57,145 bases of DNA, from contig NW_019091677.1 in assembly GCF_001949145.1 (NCBI RefSeq), positions 102,304 through 159,448 on the forward strand, given 5' to 3'. The notes under the pieces are model-generated. The model was not told the DNA's origin. It was given only the letters and a program-made list of their open reading frames with translations, and did not search any database. Below, in pieces: positions 1-12,400 of the stretch. Source of the DNA: Acanthaster planci. Taxonomy: Eukaryota; Echinodermata; Asteroidea; Valvatida; Acanthasteridae. The translations under genes and the position numbers were made by a program. Position 1 is the first letter of the stretch; each line of letters begins with the position of its first letter.

Positions 1-300
1 TGGAATGATGAATTGTTGAAGGATTTTGAAAACCGGCCCAGCATCCTCAACGTTGAAAAATGCCCCGGCACGAAGTGGTTAAACTGCATTGTTTTATGAA
101 ACAAATATGTTTTAGTCTGTAACTGAAATTTTTCCAAGGACTGGATAAGAAAATTGGGCAGCAGTAAGAGTATGATTTCTTCAAGCACATTACTGCCAGG
201 TCTGCATCCCTGGCGTGATATCCCAACGTAGGGATTCGCCATGTACCAGCTTAGAGTTAGAAGTAGTAGGCTGAGGTATTTTGATCTATTTGCTACATAC
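1..300. other. Probable mucin intron, edge of window
   Basis: This follows the exon 23 donor. I find no convincing acceptor or Cys-rich coding segment, although the minus-strand frame of exon 23 stays open to the edge with a composition unlike the D domains. Confidence 0.4.
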
Positions 301-439
301 CAGTCAATAATATCAGGGCCTGGAATACATTCTGTGGGTTCAACATCGCAGCCACATTCAGAGGGTACTGATGGTGGAGCTAGCCAATCACAGCAAGTGC
401 CTGTCTCCTCACAAGTGGGTAGAGGATTGCCGCAGTTTC
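301..439 (-). CDS. Mucin exon 23: D4 continuation, last exon seen
   Basis: In phase with exon 22, it reads (G)[16 protein letters not shown], then a Pro-rich stretch and [15 protein letters not shown]. It ends TG/GTATGT, phase 2. The frame happens to stay open past this donor to position 1, so read-through into a longer exon cannot be excluded. Confidence 0.75.
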
Positions 440-3400
440 CTTAAATGAAGATGAAAAAAGAAGAATTTCAGTCATTATCACATATCTCTAAAAACTGCAA
501 AGTTACAATGGTAGTCCAGTTATTCCAAAGTACAAAATGAAGGTTGCCATATGTTAGTTGGGATGGCAAGTACATGTTACGTGTACAAGTTAAACTCCAT
601 CAATACATCTGCTTGCTAATTCACACACTGAACATATTCCCACTGGGCCGACCTCAGGTGCTTAATCCCAACTTACTTTGCCTTATTGAAATACCAAACT
701 GACTAAATCACTGATCGCAGACCTTAAAAAGGAGATTTGTTTGTTCCTGCTTTAGACGTTGTAAGTGGTTGAACCTGGAATTGTTCTCAGGAAACCATGA
801 AGAAGAAATCGACATGACTTTCTCCAAGGTTGAATATCATGAAGAAGTTTGGATTTTACTCACCACAAAGACCCTCTGTGCTGTTATAGTAAATGAGCTG
901 TGGGATCTCCACCTTGAAGTAATGAAGGTCAACAGGTAAGTAGCGGACTTGCAAGCTGATACTGGGGGCGTCAAAAAGCATGTACAGTCCAGATTCGATG
1001 ATTGTGAAGGAATCATATGACTCAACAGGTGGGACGTAGGTGGTGCCATCAATGATGACCTGGTACTCCTGAATGAGATCAAGTTGTTAATTCTTTAATG
1101 AAGGAAACCTGTTTGTGACTGGTTATGGTCAAGATGCTGGAAATATATTTAGATAGATCTAGCAAAGGCCGCAGTTGATGGGGGGGGGGAGATTTCAGTG
1201 AATTGAGGCTTGACTAAGTGGCAGTTGGGGACAATAGTATGCTCTCTGTAAGATCTGAAATTTGACAAGGCATTTTCCTGTCCTTAGTTTAAGATAAATG
1301 TAGACATCCCCAACCCTCTCTTTGTCTGGCTTCATATTATTAGTATAAGAACAGTCAACATAATGAAGGGGAAGGGTTTTCAAGCCCAACATTTGTGATA
1401 TATCAACAATACTTGAGCAAGTTGGAGGTAAGTCTGGACAGTAGTAGGGGATTAACAATGCCAAAGTACTACAAAATGCAGAGTGTCTGGAGAATCAGTA
1501 AATTCATTTGAGAGTGAATGGCTAGTGATTACATAGTAATTAACTGGTGATTGATTTCTGGTTACTTGTGATTACCTAGTAATCAACTGGTGATTGATTT
1601 CTGATTACTAATGATTTTACCTAGTAATCAACAGGTGATTGATTTCTGATTACTTGTGATTACCTAGTAATTAACTGGTGATTGATTTCTGATTACTTGT
1701 GATTACCTAGTAATCAACTGGTGATTGATTTCTGAGTACTTGTGATTAACTTGAGGATAACCTACCCCTTGATCATTCCTCTCTGCCAACATTCTGATTC
1801 GGTGTCCATCATACAAGATCTCGATTTCCCTAGGACAGGTGGTTCCAGGGAACAGACCACACTCGATGTTGTGTATGAGGACGACAAATCTTGGTGGATC
1901 CTGAATGTCTTTGGCCAAGATGTAAGTGCAGAGGCCTTGGTCGTCAAACTCAATACCATTGAAGTCAAAGTAATGAGGGTCACCATAACCCCAACACTCA
2001 CCTAAGACAGGAATGCATCAAATGCAATTACGTATGTCATGCTTTGCTTTATGACGGGCTGAAAGAATGGCTTGAGAATGGAAGGCTTGAGAAATGTTTG
2101 TGCACTTGAAAATATGCCATCATGTAGGAGAAATTCAGTGATTTACAATGTCAACGTACATACATGTAAATCCCAGTTCTTGTTTCAGCCTAAAACCCGC
2201 AGCACCTTAATTAATAATGAACAAGATCTTGATGTTGAAAACAGTATACTCAGACATTGTGAAGATGGATTGAAGATCCATTTTAGTAAAAGTAAGTCTC
2301 TCACATATTCCTGGTGAAGTAGTTGGCTGTGGTGGTGGAGGTGTTGTTGATTCTTTGGTGGTTGTTGATGCAACAGTGGTTGTTGATGCAACAGTGGTTG
2401 TTGATGCTTCAGTAGTTGTTGATGCAATGGTAGTTGATGGTACTTCAACAGTTGTCGACGATTTAGTTGTCGACTCTGCAGTTGTTGATGCTTCCATAGT
2501 TGTTGATGCTTTGGTAGTTGTTGATGCAATGGTAGTTGATGGTACTTCAACAGTTGTCGATGCTTTAGTTGTCGACTCTGTAGTTGTTGATGCTTCCGTA
2601 GTTGTTGATGCTTCCGTAGTTGTTGATGCAACAGTGGTGGTTGATGCAACTGTAGTTGATGCTTTGGTGGTTGGAGGTTGCTGGTGTGGTTGGAGGATCG
2701 ACAAAATTCAAGTCATCCTACATGTAGAACTACAGCCAAAAGATCCCTAAACCAGTGAAATTACTTCAGGTAAGAACTTGAAACAACTAAATCCAAATGG
2801 TTACCTCGGTAGGTGGTGGCGGGCATTCCTCTACACACTCATCATTGTGAAAGATGGTACCTGGTGGGCAAGCACAGCCTTCCACACAAGTATCCATGCA
2901 AAGATCATCAGGGAGAATGAATTGTTGGTTCTCACATGAAGATTCACAGACTGGAATACAAGGCTCATAGGTCAGGCATCCTTCACACTGGATAGCTGGT
3001 GGAGAAAAAACATACCCAAGAAATTTATCAGGGTGTAAATAGGACTTGTGGTACATTAACTTATCCTACTCCGAATCTGCCAAATCAAAGGCTTTTTCAC
3101 AGTATTTGGCTACAGTCAAAACCTCCAGCTGTTATCACTTTGAATAGGAACTGCAGCTGATTTCACGAAACGTGGTATAACTTTGAGCCACGCACAAGCC
3201 TTGTGCCACAAATGTATGCCGTAGCTGCACAATATAGTAATGCTCGATTTCACAAAAGTTGTGTAGATGCGCCACATTTTAATAATATTAAATATCTTGG
3301 ACGAGGACAAAAACGGCTTTTATGATGGCTGTTGTTTCCAATAAAACAGCAGTCACAAAACAGTCATTGAATCACATCCGCCCGCCATTTTGCAAAAGTT

Positions 3401-6400
3401 TTCGTCTTTTCTTCGTCGGGACCGGACAAACAGTTTTGCATTTTTTTCACAGCCGAACAAGTTTATTATTAACTTCTTGAACAACGTTGTTCGTTTCCGT
3501 ATAATCCTTAATAATTTCAGTCATGATGAGGCTTAACCGGACCTGCAAGTCAGATCATTCATTTTTGCTTCGTTTGGTGCCACTTACGCCACCTAAAATG
3601 ACGTGTAAGTTATGCCATCATTTGTTGCCTAAGTCGCAGACTTACCCGCACATAAGTTTCGTGAAATCGATCTTACTTTGTTGTGCAACTTATGCAATAA
3701 AATGTGGCGTAAGTGGAGCTACACCATTGCATAAAGTTTTGTGAATTTGGCAGCTGATGTCAAAGTTCAAGTACAAAGAACTCATACGTGGCAGAACTGG
3801 GGGTATTCAGCCAGCTTCCTCCAAAGGAGTTAAATGTGTTAAACTTTACCGATATCCCTTAAGCTTAAACAGTGGCAAACTGGTGAAAACAATTAAATAG
3901 TTAATACTTTAATGGCTGTTGAATTTGTATTTGGGCAAACTTTTTTTAATATGAGCCCTGATAATATACATGTAAGTGGTAAGAGAGCAACTTTGGCGTG
4001 AGTTGAGTGAAAATTAACTTTGATCAGACGGGACTTACGACAGAGGTCCTGAGTCCGCCATTTGATTGGTATTCCTTGCTGGTTACACATCTGTGCATAA
4101 GTTGCGATCGCTGTACACATGCATTCACAATCTCCACCAGAGTCACAGGCACAAGAATCAAAGACACAGTTATGGAAGTATTCAGCTGGGGGTACGAACT
4201 CGTGACACGGCTCAAAGACGGCTGAGTTGATGATGCCACATGTCTTCTGAGCCCAGGTCTTGCGGTGGGGGTTTGTCACGCAGGGGTCAGTAATTGGAGG
4301 TGGCTTGCCACAATAATCATGCAACTATTAGGAAGGAAATATAATAGTTATTACCAATCTCAAGGAGTAAATAGTATTTATCTATTGCATTCTTGGTGGG
4401 TTTTCAAAGGCTAAATTCAAATTTTTCAATGTGGAATATTCTATGGTGGAGAATATCCGTGAAGCTCTATTATCCACAAAAAACTAATTGTAAATAACTT
4501 TTTATCCTTTTCTTTACTAGATGTTCGAAAGCCAATGAAAGTCTGTTTCTCTGTAAAGAAAAGCTTAAATTTTAATTTTTGCTATTTCTGTATTTCAGGG
4601 TGAGAATAGTTGTTATATGTACCTTCCAGCTGTTTCCAAATTCTATGGGATCAATGAGAGGAATACCGCCCCCAGGAGGCAGGAAGTCATCCTCTTGGAC
4701 ATCATTGTAGTTTCCACAAAGACCAGCAACCTGCAGAAACAGAACAATTAAAGCTTTGTGTTCCTTTTAATTTTACAAGTCAGCTTGCAATTATATTCAC
4801 TATAAGCACAGATCACTTCATCAGTTCCTTTTTACTTTTCCATGGTTAGTCCTGCCAAACAAGGAAACCAAGGTAAACTTCTGTCTTACTGAACATTATT
4901 TTTGTGAATTTGTGATTTTTTTCAGAGAAACAAAGACAAGCTTTTATAACCTTTCCAATTTAATTCTTCCTGTGCTGCATCGCACCCAAAACTTCAATGT
5001 CTGCACATAAGAGAAACTGTCCAGGGCAAAGCACGTGCTTTACAGAAAGAAAACATTCTCTTGAAAACACAAATAAGCAATACCAAGATGCACGTATCTT
5101 TATATCATGGTGGCCCCAAAAGTTCAGTGTGTCATAAATGAAACTTACTCTGTTAAAATGTTCCGGTGTTACTTTGACTTCTAATCTGGTAGCTCGATCC
5201 CACATCAATGTGACACCAATGGTGGTGTGGACAAAGATATAAAGGCCTGCTTCGGTAATAATGAATTCACTCAGATCACCGACACCGGTATCCACTTCGA
5301 TTGGTTTCCCACGGACAAGCATGACTTTCTCCTGCTCAGCACCACTTCCTGTTACATAGTGGAGAAAGATTAAGTCATGTCCTTCCAAGATCATAATAAA
5401 TGAGACAGATCCTGTGAAGTTGTCGGAAGTATTTTTTTTCATAGGCATATAAGAAAGAGCATAATTCAGCTCTACTTTTTACTAGATAACAGACCACACT
5501 GCAGTGAATTAAGATAACGGCAAACAATGATGTTTTATTATAAATGATATAAATTATATTGTGTTGATTTCTATTGTGCAAGATTTGTAAAACGTTTTCA
5601 ACTCAAACTTAAGTAACATGTGACTCATCAGGCCGGGTTGAGTCACAATTTTCCCAGTTAGCCAGCAAGTCATACCTTGAGCACCACACTCAGCACAAAT
5701 GTTGTCTGTCTCATCACATTTCAACTTTTTCTCATGGCCACAAACCGGTGATCAAAAAGTATGAACGATCCTACATGGAAAGTCAAAAAAATCTCTACCT
5801 ATTGCCATGGTGATGGCCTTGGTGCAGGTGACTCCTCCTGATCCACAGGGCACATTACCAACAATGATGTGGAATTGCTTGACATCTGGGAAGTGGCTAT
5901 TGGTGACCAGGACATAGTCACATTCCCCTTGGAAGTCATATCTCTTAGCATCAAACGTCTGGTAGTGTGGATCACCCCATGCAATACATGTCCCTACAAT
6001 GGCCACAAGAATATAAAGTTGTGTTATGACCCTACTTTATACATGTAAATACCTGCCAACATTGCCAAGTCAGAAATAGGAATATACCCATTTTACGAGC
6101 TCAAAGCAAACAAAACCCCCCTACAAGAGAAGCTATATTCATGTAAACACTGTATGCATGTGTAACAACTGCCATTCTGCCAAAGCAAACAGTACCTAGC
6201 TCTTCTTTCTGTAAATAATGCCCTTGATGGGATTTTTAAGGTTTTTTTTTGGTCTTTTTATGGATATCAGGATGTTTCTATTTTTTGCAGTCGGAACAGT
6301 TCCAATTAAATCAGCAGGTACATGTACCTGTTGGCAAGTATGTAAACATCAGGCAGAGGGGTAACTCCTCATTTCCAATTATTTTTGAGCTAACCTTACC

Positions 6401-9400
6401 TTCACAATATTCATTCCTACATGTCACTTTGGCATTCTTGCAAGTACTGAAAACAGAAAATAATGTTTGTATTAATGCAAAAGAATAATGCCAATGAACA
6501 ACATTTTTGACAAAATGAGAAAAAGTAGCTAAAGTCAACTTGAATCTCAGTTTCTATCTATGATAGACGTGACTAGACACTCTGAACACCTACCAAACAT
6601 GGCATCCAACACGCTTGACTTGGCCGGGCTCATACACATCTCCTTTGTATGTACACTGGCATTCAGAGACAGGTATACATTCTCCGTTATGAAGCGTGTA
6701 ATCAGGCGAGCACTCACATCCTGGTAAGCATGGCCCTTCACACACAGGTGGATTGTGGTAGTTGGCACAAGTACGTCGGCATTCTGGTGGAACAGTGCAC
6801 TCACTGTAGAATTGGTTGTCTGGACAGGTTATGCTTGGGCAAGTGGTATCGTCACATTGCCACTTACCTTCTTGACAAATGCTAAAAGACAAAAAATAAA
6901 GGAATGTAGAAACCATGCCCAATCAACAACAAAATATGAATAAGCAGGAAGCATACTAAACATTATTCTGGTTAAGTCTTATTCTAAAATTTACTCAACT
7001 CACTAATTCTTTGATGTTTCTCATTAAAGTGAAATGTCATTTTACACTGTTGCAGGATAATTCTACACAGGTACACTAAATCATATTTCAACTAAATTTT
7101 CTCCGACTTTTCAAGCACTGTATCTTTCTATACAAGTACTTACCATGTTGCACAGTCCCTCTCAATAGTTTCACCACTATCATACCACTTAAACTCATCA
7201 TAGCATGGACACTGGTGGCCAGGGATACAGTTGCCACGGTGATCAAGCACCGTGCCATTATCACAATGGCATCCTTCGACACAAACATCCACACAGTCAT
7301 CGTTGTCAGCAAAGATACGAAGTGACTCACAAGACGTTTTACAAGAGGGCCCACACTCTGAATAGGACATGCCTGGAACTTCACACGGGACATCTGCAGG
7401 AAGACCACCAGTAAGGGGATGAAAAGTCCAATTTTGGTTCAAAAAGTAGGTCCAAATGTTCATTTGAATACATTTTACAAGCTTATTATGGAACCTGAGA
7501 ATGGAAACTTCTAAATTAGTAACTGAACCATTTAAGATCCAAACGGAATCAATAGGGAATACTCTTTAGATGTCTGCCGACAAAGTCTACTAGTACCCTA
7601 ACTTCCAAGGTATTCCTACTAGAAATTCAAACCTTCCTGATTCCTCTAAACTCTTTGTACTGCAGGACATCAATAGCACATTCTTTGTATTTAAACTTTC
7701 AAGGGACGTCAAGCTGACATATTTATGACTGGGCTCTAATTTCCACAATCCTTCAAAATCCTAATGACAGTATTCAAATGGATTTTGAAGGTTTTTGGAA
7801 GGTTGAGTTGTAGTCAATCTCGTGGAAGATTGTTGGAACACATACCACATTCCGGTATAGCCTTTCTCCAGTTGTCTAATATGACACCCTTCTGTCGGCA
7901 ATCAGAGGCATACTGAGCAAACAAAGGACAATGGTCATCACCATCATTGCCATTACAGACGTCATATCTGCAGTCCTCCAAGTATGGTCCTGGGTCTAAG
8001 ACTCGGTGGCAAGCTGCAATGCCAAAATATTACAAGGAGAAACATAAAGCATGTAACTATGGAAACATGGTAATAGGGGTAAATAAGGCCTGGATTGATG
8101 TTTTACACCTTTTTATGTGCTTTATCTTTTCATGTGAGTCTCTAGTTTGTTTGTCTGTCCATAGGCCAGGAAACAAAAGCTGTTACTTCACCCCCAGATC
8201 TAGATGTTGGCAAAGTTCACTGTTATATCAATTGTCAATATATATCTCTATTTACATGTGATAGACATTCTTGAGTGTTTGAATGACGAAGGTAAGGGCT
8301 TGAATCCAGAAGTATATGGCACTCCTCTTGCTGAGTTTCTAACTGTTGAGAGGGTAGGATGAGGGTATGTGCATATTATAAAGAAGTCAAGTATTCACAG
8401 GGAAACTACTTACGCTTGAATACATGCTCAGTGAGTAACTTGTTACAGTGCTCAAAGGCAATATCTTTCTTCTGCGAGTACAGCTCACATACATCTGGGG
8501 GTTCTCCAGGAACATCTGGGCAAGCTTCTCCTTCATAGCCGGCCTTCCAACTATTTCCAAAAGCCACAGCCGAGGCAACTCGGTCACCTAGAGTTGGGGT
8601 TTGGGCATGCAGTAAATTTTTACTCATAAAATCTGCCAAATCTGTACACAAAATTTAAACAAATTTTTTTCTAAAGTGGGTTTCAGCAGGAGGGTTCGAC
8701 CTTGACGCAGGTCCACTAGCCAAATTCGAGTAAAAACCGCGGGGTCTAGCGAAAGCCCTCGTCTGGGTAGTCTGGCGGTCTAGTAAAACAATATTCTGAA
8801 GTAAGCGACGAAATAGTTGATTGTGATGCATGCCCTCAAGCTCCTGCTGGAATTCCCATGGCCCATGATTTATGATTACTCATCAACAATTAAACAACAG
8901 GCAGCACCGAGTGCACACTGTTATGCATAATGTTGGAGCAGAAAACACTAGTGCCAAAAAAGAATGTTGACATTTGGGGGAAGATGCGGACTAGTGAAAA
9001 TGCTGGCGGACTTGTAAAAGCCATCACTGCTGGTCCGGCTGGCAAGTGAGAAAAAAGTTATGGGCAAACCCTGGTTTAAGCAATACATGTTCCGTTATAT
9101 AGGGCAATCATTATTTTTATCAAATTCTGACATATAAGTTGACTGGAATCACTCTTTTAATCCCAGTTAAGTCAAATTATCTCACCACTTGGGGTCATGA
9201 AGTCATCTGCTTGGTTCTTGTTGAAGGTTCCACACAAGCCACAGGTCCTGTTGAACTTACTTGGTGGAGCGACAATCTCAACACGATTCCTGCCATCCCA
9301 ACGAACCACCATGCCATTACCGAGTGAAACCTGACGTCACAGAAAATTAGGGAAATAATGGCAAAATACGCTGAATCGATATTGTAATGGATACAAGGGC

Positions 9401-12400
9401 CAAGATACTCAATCAGAGCACACTAACGATGCTACAGTTGGCACTGAAATGAAACAGAGGAATCTTGAGAGTAGGGAAAAGATGCAAAAATCTAAAAACT
9501 CATCAGAAAGCATACACAAGGGAAAGGTTGAAATATTTACAGGAAAGTCTTTACAAAATCTTTTACCACTGTCAGCAAAGTTGTTGGGCGGTCCACCACT
9601 ATTCCATCAAGAGTAAATGGGAACTGTGTAATGTCATTGCCATTGACAACAACACGGTGGCCACCATCAAGTCTGACATAGTCATTGTCATTCTTCACGA
9701 TCACTTTCTGAGTGCAGGTTACACCAGGGTGACCGCACTGGGCATTGTCAGCAATGATCTCAAACTTGTCGTCATCATTCCAGCAGTCTTTGACCAGGTA
9801 GTATGTACATGCTCCCATGAAGCCATAGTGGGTGTCATCAAAGGTCTTGTAATGAGGATCACCAGAAGCCCAACACAAAGCTACAATCAAATACAATACA
9901 AGTCCTCCTTGAAATCTTTGAATTTGCACACAAGAATCTAATCTATAAATCTGTAATGGATACAATGACAACCAAACATTCGTGCAGGTATGTAGGCCGG
10001 AAGCTGCTGTCTCTACAAATGATGGAAGTTGTGACTTTCAACACTTGTGCTGGAAATTCAAATATCTTAGATACAAATAAGCCATTTGCGAGTTAAATTT
10101 AAATAAAACCTGGTACACTGAATTCTTTAAATTCAAGTGAACATAACAACTTGAATTCTCCATGCTAAAACCACTGTTGCTATACCTCATGATTCGGGCA
10201 AGCTTTTGCTTAGTTACATAAGAGACGCCTTGCAACAATACACTGTTCTCAATGGATAAGAATGGCACAAAGGAACCAGTCCATTCCAGAGATGACGGTC
10301 GCTATGCAAAAGCTTGCCCCAAATCAGGAGGTATAGAAACAGTGTCTTTAGTCTTGGAAATTAAAATTGTAATGTTTCTATGCAATCAGATAACACAGTG
10401 TACCAGATTTTATTCAAATTTAACTTGCAAGTGGCTTTTTCACACACCTGACATTAAACAATTACATGAGATTGTACCTAAAGAGTTAACTACGGTTTCA
10501 GGGAACCAATTCATTCTTACATCTCTTTCTCATTGCTAAACAGCTGGGACAAGGCTGAAACATACCTCAAAAAAATCTAATGAAAGAAGTTCAATTCATG
10601 ACAGATATGAGACAAATGATATAACCATTTGTGTGTGGTAAAACTTATTAAACAAAATTCAAGAGCACTCACTTTCACAGATTTTATTGGTGCATGTCCA
10701 TTTGCCACTGTTACAAAAGCTGTAAACAAATAAAAAAACATGGCGTAACACAAAACAGTACTCTAGATTTGAAAAAAAAAATTGGATGTGTTTTGTCAGG
10801 TATCAGTGGAACACTTTGTGTTTCCAAGCAGCATTTAGTAATTAATCTTCTTGTGACTGAAGAAACTGGTATTCGTGTCTGCTGCTCTGCCATCGTGAAG
10901 AGCAGACACACAACTCCCTCATCAGTGATGGCGCGACACTTACGAGACGTGTACTAACCAAGAACAATTTCTCCTTCATGGACAAACACTATCAACAGGT
11001 ACATAGCCCACCTATAGGCACTCACGTGGCTCCTTCCTTTGCTTGCCTCTTAATGGGTAACCTTGAAGAGCGCATGCTTACTTCAGCACCATGCCGCCCT
11101 TGGATCTGGTAGAGATACATTGATCATGTATTTTTTATCTGGACCAGTGGCAGTCTAGATATCTTCATTAACCATATAAATTCTTTCCACAGGACAATTA
11201 AGTTCACTTCGGAATATTCCCTCCATCAGGCAGACTTTCTTGATGTCGGTATCCGGAAGGAGAGCCACCATGTGACTACTGACCTGTAATCCAAGCTCAC
11301 AGATACCCATTAGTATCTTCACTCATCCATCACCCTAGACACTGCAAGACTGGCAGTGCATACAGCCAAGCACTCAGACTGAGACGCATTTGTTCTATTG
11401 ATTCAGATTTCTCCCGTAATACACAGGAACTGAAGAGGCATTTGATTGCAACAGCTATCACCAAGTCTTGCCCTCAAAGAGAAGACCACCGTGAATAAAC
11501 CATTCCCAGGGTTCCCTTAGTCACAACTTTTCACCTGCGTCTTCCTCCCCTCTGCAAAATAATCAACAACAATCATCATATTCTGCACACTTCAAACCAC
11601 CTTGCCAGTGCCATCCCAGACACCCCGCTTGTGGCCTACAGGCATCCCTGCAATCTACAGGACCTTATCGTTCGGGCAATGGTGCCCCCCTTTGACACCC
11701 CTCCCAGCAAGGCATGTTCAAGTGTGATTCTAACAGATGTGTTGTTTGCCAGAACCATGTTCTGGAATCAGATACATTCTCTGGACACTCCTCCGGTACC
11801 ACAGACAAAACTAAAGGNTTTTTCATCTGGACCAGTGGCAGTCTAGATATCTTCATTAACCATATAAATTCTTTCCACAGGACAATTAAGTTCACTTCGG
11901 AATATTCCCTCCATCAGGCAGACTTTCTTGATGTCAGCATCCGGAAGGAGAACCACCATGTGACTACTGACCTGTAATCCAAGCTCACAGATACCCATCA
12001 GTATCTTCACTCATCCAGCTGTCACCCTAGACAATGCAAGACTGGCATTGCATACAGCCAAGCAATCAGACTGAGGTGCATTTGTTCTATTGATTCAGAT
12101 TTCTCCTGTCATACACAGGAACTGATGAGGCATTTGATTGCAGGGGGACACAGCTATCACCAGGTTCAACGCTCTATCAATAGGGCCCGCTCCATCCCTA
12201 GAAGTCTTGCACTCAAGGAGAAGACCCCCTTGAAGAAACCATCCCCAGGGTTCTCTTGGTTACCACTTTTTACCCGCGTCTCCCTCCCCTCTGCAAAATA
12301 ATCAACGACAACCATCGTATTCGGTACACTTCAAACCGCCTTGCCAGTGCCATCCCAGACACCCCTTATCGTTTGGGCAGAGGTGCCCCCCTTGGATACC

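Noticed and set aside
837-1082. 81-codon minus frame MISFRST...
   Set aside because: Wrong frame: exon 22 (864-1068) in another frame joins exons 21 and 23 in phase and carries the VWD pattern.
2355-2750. Plus-strand open frame of VVVDA repeats opposite the PTS exon
   Set aside because: It is the mirror of the in-frame Thr repeat; the minus strand joins in phase to flanking D domains, the plus strand to nothing.
4960-5448. A 162-codon minus-strand frame taken as one exon
   Set aside because: Only 5149-5348 shows VWD sequence with proper splice sites; the ends are intron read-through.
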